Below, piece by piece: positions 1-10,472 of a stretch of DNA of 64,000 bases (positions are counted from its first letter, which is position 1; the number at the start of each line of letters is the position of its first letter). Location: the NCBI RefSeq assembly GCF_905220415.1, contig NC_059552.1:10245001-10309000 (forward strand). The letters run 5' to 3'. The position numbers were made by a program, and so were the translations under genes. This DNA comes from Colias croceus. Taxonomy: Eukaryota; Arthropoda; Insecta; Lepidoptera; Pieridae. The notes under the pieces are model-generated. The model had not been told where the DNA came from and did no database searches. It worked only from the letters and a program-made list of their open reading frames with translations.

Positions 1-810
1 CATATACAAGAGGCAGATTATCTTATTAAGTTGAGCAATGACAATATGGATCGTTTTGAGTCGCTGACCAATAAATATGTATGTCAGTGTTCAAACAGTA
101 ACAATGAGCAACCGTCGCCCCATAAGTCTGACTACACAGACATACATAGTGTTAAACCCACTACCACAATTCAAACCAGTAATACTAAATACCTTTCAAA
201 GCAGGAAATTATTGTGTTGTCGGATAATATTGGTCAGGGATTTGGCGCTATGCTTAACAATTTAGGGCTTAAAGTTACTAATGTTTGTACGCCTAACAGT
301 TCATTTAAATATATAATCAAATCACTGGATCATTTCAGCTTTAATAAGAATAATATTGTAATTATATTATATGGGGACAGTTTAAATATAAATAATAAGG
401 ATATTGATGTAGGATTTAAAAAAATGTTAGATATTAGTAGTAAGACTAAATGTAAATTTATGTTGTGTACATTGCCATACCTACCTGGTTTAACACAGGA
501 ACAAAATAGATTAATTCATAATATGAATTTAAAATTGTATAACCTAACAAATCATCATTGTGATGCATTTATTTACTTTGACATTAACTTATGTATTAAA
601 TCTTTTACTCTGACAAGGAATACAGTGTATCTGCCATCTAGATATAAGCGTGAACTTGCTATGTTAATAGCATATAATATTAACCAGTCTGGTACATGTT
701 CGGTATCAGACCATCAATCTACTATAATTTTATGTAGTAGTAATTATATTATACATCAACCTAGGTTAAGTGTTGACAGACAATCTAGCCCTAAGCTAGA
801 TTTAAACTAG
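1..810 (+). CDS. LINE ORF1, degenerate SGNH/esterase-like protein (5' partial)
   Basis: First ORF of a CR1/Jockey-like non-LTR retrotransposon. The frame is already open at base 1, so the protein starts outside the window; the first in-window ATG is at 46. Counting from the TTG at 31, the fold of CR1-type ORF1 esterases is visible: strand plus block I (IIVLSDNIGQGFG, about residues 60-72), a block III-like IVIILYGDSLN (109-119), LCTLPYLPGLTQEQN followed by an N-rich helix (145-170), and a final block V-like helix (197-216). The usual catalytic Ser of block I is Asn (SDN) and the usual His of block V appears to be Tyr, so it looks like a catalytically dead esterase. In CR1 elements this protein is thought to act in RNA binding or RNP assembly. 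It ends at TAG 808-810, directly after a T TTA AAC heptamer that leads into ORF2. An N-terminal PHD-type zinc finger, common in the family, would lie outside the window. Confidence 0.7.
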   Translation, partial: HIQEADYLIKLSNDNMDRFESLTNKYVCQCSNSNNEQPSPHKSDYTDIHSVKPTTTIQTSNTKYLSKQEIIVLSDNIGQGFGAMLNNLGLKVTNVCTPNSSFKYIIKSLDHFSFNKNNIVIILYGDSLNINNKDIDVGFKKMLDISSKTKCKFMLCTLPYLPGLTQEQNRLIHNMNLKLYNLTNHHCDAFIYFDINLCIKSFTLTRNTVYLPSRYKRELAMLIAYNINQSGTCSVSDHQSTIILCSSNYIIHQPRLSVDRQSSPKLDLN

Positions 811-3674
811 TATATAAGACAACAGCTAAGCAGTCTTTTTCCATTGTGCATCAAAATATTCAAGGCTTGGCTAGCAAATTGTTAGAAATAGAATTGTTTC
901 TGAATGATAACAATATTAAAATATTTTGTGTAACAGAACATTGGCTTAAACAATGTCAGTCGTTAGTAAATATTGAAAATTACAAATTAAAAAGTATATA
1001 CCTTAGGACGCAGGCTATTCACGGAGGTTCTGTTATTTTTGTACATGATAGTGTAAAATGTAAAGAACGAACTGACATTGTTGGTCTTTCTGTAGAACGG
1101 ACCATTGAACTGTCCTGTGTGGAGCTGGAGCGATATATTATTGTTTGCGTTTATAGACCCCCTTCCAGTGACTATAATATGTTTGAGAAAGTCATGGAAG
1201 AAATATTAAAGCGTCTAAGCAGGAGTAAAAAAAAAGTTATAGTATGTGGTGATTTTAATATTGATTTACTTTTACAAACACAAACGGCTACACGAATTGT
1301 TAATTTATTTCAGTCATTTAATCTATATAAACTTTTTAACGAACCCACACGAATTACACCTACTTCTGCAACCTGTATTGATAATATATACTGTGACTGC
1401 ATCTGTTTAGAGAAAAATATTCTCAATACATTGACTTCGGATCACTGTGGCCAGAAAGTAGTTTTTGAATGGGATTGCATACCTACATTTAAAAGGATTA
1501 ATGTTAGGCCTATAAGTAAAAAAGGCATTAATAAATTTAGAGATAATATTAATAAAAACCTGCCCGTACTGAATGATCAATCCTGTAATAATAATCCTTG
1601 TGAAATGTTTAAAAATCTTTTCAATTTAGTTCACAATGAATTTGAAAAAATATTTAAAGTTAAATCTTTAAATATTACCAAGGATTTACCATTTAGTAAA
1701 TGGGCGACACCTAGCATACATAGGTGTAGGATCGTTCTTTATGAGTTATATGGTATGAAGCAATATAATAAAGACCCATCTTTTCTTAGTTATGTTAGAA
1801 ATTACTCAAAAATTTTTAAAAAAGTTTGTTTTACTGCAAAGCGTTTGTATATCAAAGAAAAAATACGCGACTCTGATAATAAAGTTAAAACAGTCTGGTC
1901 TATTATTAATGGTGAAATGGGTAAAAGCAAATCAAGTAATACCATAAAACTTGTATATAATGACAGGGTTATTGACAAAAGTGCTGATGTTGCGCTTGCT
2001 TTTGAAGAATTCTTCAGTAGTGTCCCTGCTACTATTACTAATAGTTTAAATTCGTCTTCAGCACTTGCAGAAACCTTTTTGAGGGACCATGTTGCGGGGT
2101 GCAGTACATTATTTGAATTACGACACGTAACTGCTAGTGATATTGTTACTGCCTTTAAGACGCTTAATCTAAAAAATACTTGTGATCTTTGGGGAATGTC
2201 CGTAAATTTAGTTAATAATATAATAGAAAATATTGCGAAAAATTTAGCTTTCATATTTAATAAGTGTTGTGACTATGGTACATTTCCTAATTTACTAAAG
2301 CTTAGTAAAGTTATACCTCTATTTAAGAAGGGCGATCAAGAAGACTGTAACAATTATAGACCTATCTCTATTTTACCAACATTAAGTAAGGTATTCGAGA
2401 GGTTGATATTAAACCAATTGAGTAGTCATTTTGCATCTAATGATTTACTGCACACCAAACAGTTTGGTTTCACAAAGGGGCGCTCAACCACAGATGCTGG
2501 AGTTGCACTTCTAACACATATTTATAAAGCATGGGAAAACTCAAAAAATGCTCTGGGGATATTTTGTGACCTCTCCAAGGCATTTGACTGCGTTGAACAT
2601 TGTACTTTGTTACGTAAACTTAATCACTATGGAATTACAGGAAAAGCCCAGAACCTCATAGCGTCATACCTGCATGATAGGATACAGACTGTAGTTGTTA
2701 ATGGAGAACGTTCTAGCGGTGCGTCAATTAACATTGGTGTTCCACAGGGGTCCATTTTAGGTCCCTTCTTGTTCTTGGTATATATCAATGATCTTCCCTA
2801 TTATTTGCAGGATAGGTGTGAAATAGTTCTGTTTGCAGATGATACCTCATTAATTTTTAATGTGGATAGGCATGACCCAAATGTTGACGAAGTGAACAGT
2901 GCTCTTTCACACATATCTGAATGGTTTACTGCCAATAATTTATTATTAAATGCCAAAAAAACCACTTGTGTTGAATTTTTACTTCCTAATGTAAAAAAGT
3001 TGAACAGAGATATTACCTTGAACGGGGAGGTATTGCATCCTACTGAGTCTACTGTATTTCTAGGGTTAACATTGGATGAGAAACTACAGTGGGGAGCCCA
3101 TGTCAACACCGCTGCAGGTAAGCTCAGTTCAGCTGCATATGCAGTCCGAAAAATAAGGCATCTCACCGATGAAGATACGGCTAGATTGGTTTATTTCAGC
3201 TACTTTCATAGCATTATGTCCTATGGAATTCTACTGTGGGGCAAGGCTGCAGATATAGAAACTATATTTATCTTACAGAAAAGAGCCATTCGCTCTATAT
3301 ATAATTTACGTGCTCGGGACTCACTAAGAGATCATTTTAAGAATACTGGTATCCTTACTGTACCATCACAGTATATATTTAATAATATTTTGCATGTTCA
3401 CAAAAACGCCGACTTACACACAAGAGTAGGAGATAGACACGATTATGGCACAAGGAACAGGAATAGAATTGAAATGCCATTTTTCCGATTAGCTAAAGTT
3501 AAAAATTCATTTATGGGTCAAGGTATACGCTTATACAATAGAATTCCTCTCAATATTAAAGAGTTTAGTAATTCTAAATTTAAAACTTATATAAAAAATG
3601 TACTAGTTCAGAGAGCGTACTACAGTATTCAGGAATATATGGACGATAAAGACCCATGGAGGGTTGTCGCGTAA
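795..3674 (+). CDS. LINE ORF2, AP-endonuclease/reverse transcriptase
   Basis: Uninterrupted pol ORF of the same element, open from 795 to TAA 3674 and overlapping ORF1 by 16 bases in the minus-one frame. There is no ATG at its head; the first in-frame ATG lies about 112 codons past the GTG at 846, inside the endonuclease, so conventional initiation would remove essential residues. Numbering from 846: APE endonuclease at about 1-230 (HQNIQGL start, TEHWL, VYRPPSS, GDFN at 135-138, SDH near 199), then the reverse transcriptase with NNYRPISILP, FCDLSKAFDCV, GVPQGSILGP and the catalytic FADD box at 663-666, then a CR1/Jockey-type C-terminal thumb/connection region. About 942 codons is normal for the group. 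All catalytic motifs are present and I see no stop or frameshift inside, so this copy is young and may be competent. The likely role is nicking target DNA and priming cDNA synthesis from the LINE RNA 3' end. Confidence 0.9.
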   Translation, partial: ARFKLVYKTTAKQSFSIVHQNIQGLASKLLEIELFLNDNNIKIFCVTEHWLKQCQSLVNIENYKLKSIYLRTQAIHGGSVIFVHDSVKCKERTDIVGLSVERTIELSCVELERYIIVCVYRPPSSDYNMFEKVMEEILKRLSRSKKKVIVCGDFNIDLLLQTQTATRIVNLFQSFNLYKLFNEPTRITPTSATCIDNIYCDCICLEKNILNTLTSDHCGQKVVFEWDCIPTFKRINVRPISKKGINKFRDNINKNLPVLNDQSCNNNPCEMFKNLFNLVHNEFEKIFKVKSLNITKDLPFSKWATPSIHRCRIVLYELYGMKQYNKDPSFLSYVRNYSKIFKKVCFTAKRLYIKEKIRDSDNKVKTVWSIINGEMGKSKSSNTIKLVYNDRVIDKSADVALAFEEFFSSVPATITNSLNSSSALAETFLRDHVAGCSTLFELRHVTASDIVTAFKTLNLKNTCDLWGMSVNLVNNIIENIAKNLAFIFNKCCDYGTFPNLLKLSKVIPLFKKGDQEDCNNYRPISILPTLSKVFERLILNQLSSHFASNDLLHTKQFGFTKGRSTTDAGVALLTHIYKAWENSKNALGIFCDLSKAFDCVEHCTLLRKLNHYGITGKAQNLIASYLHDRIQTVVVNGERSSGASINIGVPQGSILGPFLFLVYINDLPYYLQDRCEIVLFADDTSLIFNVDRHDPNVDEVNSALSHISEWFTANNLLLNAKKTTCVEFLLPNVKKLNRDITLNGEVLHPTESTVFLGLTLDEKLQWGAHVNTAAGKLSSAAYAVRKIRHLTDEDTARLVYFSYFHSIMSYGILLWGKAADIETIFILQKRAIRSIYNLRARDSLRDHFKNTGILTVPSQYIFNNILHVHKNADLHTRVGDRHDYGTRNRNRIEMPFFRLAKVKNSFMGQGIRLYNRIPLNIKEFSNSKFKTYIKNVLVQRAYYSIQEYMDDKDPWRVVA
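801..837 (+). promoter_or_regulatory. candidate minus-one ribosomal frameshift site between LINE ORF1 and ORF2
   Basis: Bases 801-807 read TTTAAAC. In the ORF1 frame they are parsed T TTA AAC, which fits the X XXY YYZ rule exactly, and the next codon is the ORF1 stop TAG (808-810). Slipping back one base moves the ribosome into the frame of codon 807-809, which is the ORF2 frame and stays open to 3674. After an 8-base spacer, AAGAC (816-820) can pair with GTCTT (833-837) as a weak 5-bp stem. Function is inferred from geometry, not shown. Confidence 0.6.
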
Positions 3675-3925
3675 AAACCACAGGACAGTTCTTTGGCATA
3701 TTATGATATATTATGTATAAGTTAGATATAAGTTACATATTATGTAATATTGACATGATTTTAAAAGAGCAACTATGGAGTTTCTTGCCGATTCTTCTCC
3801 ATAGATACTGCTTTCCGAATCGGTGGTAAATGTTAAAAATACTTATGTAATGACGATTCGAAAGTGCTACTAAATAGTAGTCTAATTGAATAAATAAATG
3901 TTTGAGTTTGAGTTTGAGTTTGAGT

Positions 3926-4912
3926 TCATCTGGCAATTCTTCCGTCGTCCAAATTCTCTCCAAAAGAGGTGTTAGTGCTCGGGCGGAGAGTTCGATGTCG
4001 GCTTTTAGCATTTCCGCCGTAAGAAGGTCGATTCCCGGGGCTTTGTTATTCTTTAGGGAGAGAATAGCCATTTTAATTTCCTCCTTTGAGGGGCTAGACG
4101 TGTTGATGTCCAGAAGATGAGATGCGAGCGCAGTACCCGTTGAGTCCTGGCGATCCGTCGGTGATGAATGAAATACACTTTTGAAATGTTCACGCCAGCG
4201 GGCCAGCTGGCCTTCAGAGGTTGTGATAAGACGGCCGTCGATATCGCGGAGTGCACGTTTTTTATACCCTCGTTTTCCAGTAAGTGATTTCGTGGCATTG
4301 TATAGATCTCTTACGTTTCCGGCATCAGCGGCTCTCTGTGCTTGTTCAGCGATACCATTAGCCCAGTTTCTTCTATCTCTTCGGGTACTGCGGTAAATAC
4401 TTCGACGTAGTTGACGATACTTTTCTCTGGCGTCTGCTCGTTCGCTATCATTCGTTGATGTTTGGATTTTCAGATTCAGTTCTCTCCGGGTTTCAATTAG
4501 ATCCCAGGTTAAGTGGGAAATCCATTCATCACGCTTTCTTGGTCGGTGCCCTAGGATAGAAGCGCTTGTTTCCTGGTAGGCTGTCTTGATGAATTTCCAC
4601 GTCTCATCTATATTATCTGTATCCAGAGGAAGTCCAGAGAAGCGGTTGCGCAGCTCTAATGCAAACTCTTGTCGAACTTCGGGTTCCTTAAGTTTGCTCA
4701 CGTCATACCTACGTCCCATCTTACTAGCACCGGATGTTCGGTTTACAGTTGCAAGCTTCAATCTGACTTCAGCTACCATCAGCAGGTGATCGCTGTCGAT
4801 ATCAGCACCTCGTCTGTTTCGGACGTCCAAGAGAGAAGTGCGCCAGGTGCGGCTGATTGCCAGATGGTCGATCTGGTTTCGTGTCACTCCGTCCGGAGAA
4901 AGCCGTAAAAAA
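3926..4912 (-). pseudogene. RTE-like LINE fragment (endonuclease C-terminus to RT N-terminus)
   Basis: The minus-strand frame open from 4912 encodes SPDGVTRNQIDHLAIS (the end of an RTE-type endonuclease), DSDHLLMVAEVRLKL (the catalytic SDH motif), a basic linker with several Arg-rich helices, then LKNNKAPGIDLLTAEMLK (the start of the reverse transcriptase). It stops being homologous at WTTEELPDEL, where the TTTGAG tail of the 1-3925 LINE begins. The frame happens to stay open through that tail to 3733, producing a meaningless KLKLKLK extension. The missing part of the RT should lie left of the window, on the other side of the inserted LINE. The endonuclease N-terminus is absent: a Helitron starts at 4913. 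Without the YADD region it cannot be functional. Confidence 0.8.
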
Positions 4913-5110
4913 TCTATACTCTATACTAGTAAAATTATAAAGCTGAGGAGTTTGTGTGTTTGTTTGTTTGACGCTCAGGAACTACTTGTCTGATTTGAAA
5001 AAAAAATTCTGTGTTAGATTTTAATCGAGGAAGGCTATAAAGTATAAACTTTATATCATCACGCTAAGCAGAAGCGGACAACTGCGGGTAAAACCGCGGG
5101 GCACAGCTAG
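4913..5110 (+). mobile_element. Helitron-like non-autonomous repeat, family A
   Basis: Begins A|TCTATACT and ends CAGCTAG|T, the A-T target context and TC...CTAG termini of Helitrons. The body contains the family-A landmarks: TTATAAAGCTGA near the 5' end, TTTGTTTGTTTG, ATCACGCTAAG, and a GC-rich subterminal stretch (GCGGGTAAAACCGCGGGGC). It abuts the truncated RTE fragment. Confidence 0.75.
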
Positions 5111-6695
5111 TTAAAGATAAAACGAAAACGTTCATAGGTTTCAAAACTATCGCATTATTTAAAGTTTTTGTTATACTCGCCATAAATAATTCAAAATAGC
5201 TTAAAAGACGCAGATTTGCAACTACAAACTACAAACCGAGCACTTACTCGGATTACAGCGCTGAATAAAAGCGCGAGAGAAAATTGAATACACAATCTGT
5301 TTCGATCGAAGTATTACAATAAAAGCAAACAATAAAACAAATAAGCGCTGTTTGCGCTTTTCGCCCGCGCGTTGTTTGTTTTTGTTTTTTCATTTAAAGC
5401 GCTGATCGGTTGAGACAATGCTATGCGGGTGTTCTTTTGCAGTTTTTGAATTATAATTTAAAGTGTTATTCTCAAGAGGCGTTATTAGATAGGAAATTCG
5501 TATGAAAGCGTTTAAAAGCACATAATATATTATATAAATTATGATATAGGTAGGTAAGTAATGTTAAAAATTACATATTAATACACAATTTTAAATATTA
5601 CCTATTATTTAATTATGTTATCAATTAACAGGCGTTTGTTTTACTAAAATAGCAAAATGTCTCACATAATATGTCATCTACCAGTCAAGAGGTTCAGGTG
5701 TCAAACACACAAACAACATTATAATGAATTAATTATTACGCTTAAAGTGCCATAAGCATCAAATAAATAACCCAGTTTCGTATCACTTTACATAATAGGT
5801 AATAGTTAGTATTCTTTACATTTCCTTGGAAACATTAATTTTATTGTGTAACTTTTCCAATATTTTATCACGCTCAGAGCGGGATCTCGCAATAAATTCT
5901 CGCAAACCAAACATTTGCTTTAATTATGTATAATATTGGATCGAATCTCTGTCCTAAATAGTTTCAAATATTCAAGTATCTCAACATTTAAATTTATCAT
6001 AGGAAATTTCAGCTTTATTTATTCTATTGAACATTTTGGCACTGTCGTTGTGTAAAAATATTTCATTCTTAAACTAGTTTTGAATTTTTGTAATAGGTAG
6101 AAAAGTTCTGTGACAAAATAATGCATTTAAAAAAAATTGTTTATAAAAGGTTTGAACTGAAGAAAGTGGTTAATTGAAAAGGTAAGGAAACAAAAGAACC
6201 TACTTAACGTCTAGAGTTTATTTATACACACACGGAAGGTACAAAAACTCTGTTACGTCATAAGGGGCGCCATTTTGATGTATAATTATAGGTATAATTA
6301 AAAAAATAGACGACTAAAGTAATCAAATTAATATTGGGTCATTTGGTTTTTAGTTTCGTCTACTCTTGGGGCACACGCATTTTACAACTGTGAACATATT
6401 ATTGAGTATATTTAAGAAGACACGGTCTTAAAGTAGATCTAGTTTTAGAACTCACTGCGTTTATTAACCAGTATTTATTTTTCACCTTGAAACTCAGAAA
6501 TACCGCTATTTATTTTTCTTAAAAATGTTATTTGAATGAAAAAAATCCGCTCAAAGTAAACAAAAGTTAAATACGTTGAAGTTTAGGTCGCTGTACTCCA
6601 CTTTTATAAAAAGGCGAGCAAATCAACAACTAATTAACAACTCTAATACGAAACACGCGCACGCTGAACACTGTATAAACAATTTTATATTTTCA
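5111..6695. other. AT-rich unique sequence, no gene seen
   Basis: No ORF of note. At 5200-5420 there is a CpG-richer patch with repeated GCGCTG/AAGCGC motifs, including a small hairpin AAGCGC-TGTTT-GCGCTT near 5343. The rest is unremarkable AT-rich DNA. Confidence 0.6.
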
Positions 6696-6870
6696 CTAGC
6701 TTTCCGCTAGCGGCTTCGCCCGCGTTATACAAAAACCCATCCGTTCCCGTTTGATGTCTAGGATAAATATTGTACTGTATCATATTATGCGAAAATCCAT
6801 GCAGTACTTTTTGAGTTTAGTTTGACATACATACAGACAAACAGACAATAATTTCAAAAAACTTTATACT
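6696..6870 (-). mobile_element. degenerate Helitron-like repeat, family B
   Basis: The plus strand starts CTAGCTTTCCGC...GGCTTCGCCCGCG, the inverse of a Helitron 3' hairpin and CTAG end. It contains CCGTTCCCG and CATACATACAGACA as in better family-B copies, but the body is diverged and the 5' end is unclear. Confidence 0.5.
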
Positions 6871-9800
6871 TCGTCATCCACTTATACATCACGCCCCAAG
6901 TAGGTATTCTTTAAAAAAATATTCAAATTACACTTTTGACTTTCCTACGATTTCATTACATATAGGTACCTAGATACTTCAATCCTTCATATTTGAATGA
7001 TTAATTTATTTTATAATTTCGACACAATGAATAAGAATTGAGAAGCTTCGTGACTGTGGTCTCATTATCGTGGAGGCATTATTTATTTGTTTCCCGCCAA
7101 CTTAACGAGACGCCATGTTTACTCTCGAGAACATCCTTTATGAGGAATTACGTTTGCTTCAATAGACAATTGTGTGGTGATATTTACAATTGTAAAGCGT
7201 TGAACAGTGTAAGGTCGGATTCATCTTGGATTCTATTAATAAAGTGATACGTTCTCGGAAGTCGAGTTAGATGTAGGTATCACTGAATTAACATCTACAT
7301 TATGTTTATAAAGAAACAGAATATTTAGTAATTCATGTTCTACTTATGTTAATTCACAACTCTATCAATTTAAACTACCAAGAAGATATTTTTAACAACT
7401 TGATTAGAAATAATCTCTTCTCTAGAGCCTAAAGGTCCTTCGAGCCGGATTCGAAGCATATATTAAAAATACTCAATATACAACTCTTTGTTATTGTTTT
7501 ATTTTTATGAATTGAGATATTAATTGACTTTACGTCTCAAAATAATTTTGAACACAGGAAGCCCGTTTTAAAATGAAGCCTATTTCTGAGATCATAATCT
7601 GTTTTTAGTTTGCATGATTGCTATCATTTTGAGCAATTACCAGTCTACAAACAAACGCCAGAATCCCGTCAAGAAACGGTACAGTGAAGCACATGTCACC
7701 AATTTATATTAAACTACGTAGCGGCGGCAAAGCCTCTAAGACGACGCACAAATGCCACGTAAGCGTTAAATCCAGCGGGATATCTTTTATTTTTTTCCAG
7801 CGGCTTATAACGAGAAATTTCGGTTCTACCGAGATGTCTGTTTATTTGGGACTTTATGAGTGTGTTGGAGATTGTATGTTTCAATTGATGTTCTCGCTTT
7901 GAAGGCGTTTTAATACAATTACTGATTGCGAAGTGACTTATCACTTTGGGATGTGATAGCTCGTTGTTAACATTGATGGTTGTTGTTTAATTTTTGTTTG
8001 AGATTGGAAGGAAATTTGTTTTTATAACTGTGAACAACGCTGGTTTAGACAGATAATGAAGAGAATTGTTCATTTGATTACAACTAAGTGAACAGATGTA
8101 ATAAGTGTAAATATTAAAATTAATATAAAATACGTCAATATAGCAATGTACCTATTAAAAATGATACATAATATTAGGTATATAAAGGTGACCTACATAA
8201 GCTTGTCTCTATAAACAGCAAACTGGCAATAAATTCCAAACAACTATTTACAATTTTAAAATCCCAATACGTTATCATAAAGCTCGCAAACATCACAATA
8301 ATAGTAATAAATAATCATTTTTCAGCAAGTGCAAACGAAACGGCTATATTCCGGATTTTATTGGTGATTATTTCAAAACGTCACTCACAATGTCAGGGGA
8401 TTAAACAATTTGTTACACGACTCCATTTCGCGCACATATTGAAGGAAGTCGATTATTACAATTATTTCGTTCAATATTTTTTTTGTTTGTTTATGTTGTG
8501 TAGATGTTCGTTTTATATTTAAAGGTGTGTGTGATTTACATAATATTAAGTATGTGATTTTTTTTTAACTTTACCTATTTAAAGAGCTTTATCAAAAATG
8601 ATTAAGTCACTCAGGTACACACAAATTATGTGATTGTTTTCCTATCTGTTAGGTGCGTGTTATTAAGGCTAATTTGATTATATTTACTTCATAGAATAGA
8701 AGAGGCAATATTATAAAGGCATCCTAACAATTTAATTATTTGCTTGAGGCTGAAGAAAAGCATTAATTTCATAATTAGACAACACGTCAGATATCTCTAT
8801 TAAACTTAACTATAGGTAAGATTTACAGAGATGTATTGTATAAGTAAGAGAAAAATAGGTCCAATGCTGCAGTTTTAATAAGTAAAACATTTATTTCAAT
8901 ATATTATATTCTATAGTCATAACACTCACAAATATTGCGAGAATTAGGACAAAACCATCCAAGATTACCCCAAATATAGCAAAACAAATGCGTACCTTAA
9001 ACGTTCATATTTCATAGAAATTACTCGACGTCCAGACTAGTCGTTGTTTCATCTAGATAGGCCTTAGATAATAATTTTAATAACAAGAGATATACACAAG
9101 GGACCAGCTGTAATAATTGGGCCAGTAGTTTGTAGGGGACAATTACTTATTTGGGTCCCGGGAATCATTAGTTACTCTGTCAACGTGTAGGCTTTTTATT
9201 AAGGGAACGTAAATAATGTTTTATTGTGTAGTTTTGAATCTTCTAAAATAATAAGGGGTAGATAGTTTTAGCGTACTTAAATGATTTGGATAATTACGTA
9301 AATAAGTATTTCGAATCGTTTTCTTATTGTGTAGGTATTAACAAAATTATGTTTTTTTTACGATGATTTTATTTTTAATAATTTTCGAGATAAAATCAAT
9401 ATTAACCCGAAAGAATCTTATTCATACACGAAAAAGAAAAGTTATTATTAATGAAATGTGTCTTAGAAAACATTTTGTAAATATCTAGTCATACGCTTTA
9501 AATAAATCCAAAAATATTTCAACAAAATAGTTTAGTACTGAGAATGTTCGATAGATTTTTTTTACGTTTTTCTAACCGAGCCAAACTAGAACTAACTACC
9601 TATACAGGTTAAAAGTACGAAGCTGTTAGTTGTATCAATATTTTAATTAAGTTGCAGTCGGTTCACTGTTTTATTAACTGAGATATTTTTAGATTTTTTA
9701 CTAATTGGTCTCTACTCTAGGCGATATGCCAGTGCTGAATTTTACGTTTTATTGATACAGCAAAATACCGATTTTTATAAATGAATAATATCTAAATTAA

Positions 9801-10280
9801 TTCAGAGCATGTTGGTTTCGTTTTACAGCACAGTTATAGCTTTTGTAATGAGTAGGTAATTATACCTACATTGCAGAAAAGATGATGAAAAAGCCTATAA
9901 TTATTTATTATGGTAACTAATATCACAGATTATATAGCTATTACCTAACATAATTATGATTATAGACATTTAAATTATTATGATTTATAAGAAATATAAA
10001 AATAACCGTAACACAATAATTTCTAAATCAAATAAACAATGAATTCACCTATTAACCTAATAATAATTTTATCAGCTCCACCATACATATTTATTGCTAT
10101 TGAAGGCTTGCATTGATTTGTTGTTTATGATTCAAATTGGGCGCATTCACGTTATCGCGGCTAGCAGAGCTCGTAAACTGTAGACTAATACAGATTACTG
10201 TTTCAATGACTATTAATAGCTTTGTAAAAATATTGTGACACTAGCATTTATATACTTTTTTATGTATGTTCGAATCAAGG
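6871..10280. other. AT-rich unique sequence, no gene seen
   Basis: About 3.4 kb with only short chance ORFs. A slightly GC-richer patch at 7640-7960 has short ORFs on both strands (for example 7684-7902) but no recognisable protein motif, splice pattern or codon bias. Nothing else stands out. Confidence 0.55.
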
Positions 10281-10472
10281 TTCGAATGGTGAAGAAAAAC
10301 ATCGTGATGAAACCGACATGTCAAATAATCAAATTTTCGACGACATTTGTCATCCGCCAACCCGCACTTGGCCAGCGTGGTGGGTGTACTCTACCCTCAT
10401 AGGAGGCCCGTGTTCCAGCAGTGGAAACATAATATACATAATATGTGCTGATGATGATGATGATGATGATAT
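10281..10472 (+). mobile_element. 5'-truncated SINE with (GAT)n tail
   Basis: Shares CATCGTGATGAAACCGACAT, CCGCCAACCCGCACTTGG, CCAGCGTGGTGG and ATAGGAGGCCCGTG with the better copy at 14683-15008 (which is reversed), and ends in a GATGAT tract at about 10447-10471. The tRNA-like head is missing, as expected for a 5'-truncated insertion. Confidence 0.75.

Larger units (their letters stand above)
1..3925 (+). mobile_element. CR1/Jockey-like LINE, near complete, (TTTGAG)n tail
   Basis: The element comprises ORF1, ORF2, a 3' UTR (3675-3899) and a short tandem tail of TTTGAG units at about 3900-3925. The UTR contains AATAAATAAATG just before the tail. The 5' end is outside the window. The tail is joined directly to antisense coding sequence of a different LINE, so the insertion is nested. 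Two shorter copies of the same family (22866-23669 and 61351-61568) share the 3' UTR and the tail start, which confirms the boundary at the tail. Confidence 0.88.

Noticed and set aside
3733..3925. Continuation of the RTE frame as KLKLKLKH...HNM
   Set aside because: It is antisense of the other LINE's TTTGAG tail and 3' UTR, so the open frame is accidental.
4053..4908. Plus-strand and shifted ORFs across the RTE fragment
   Set aside because: Shadows of the RTE coding frame; no motifs of their own.
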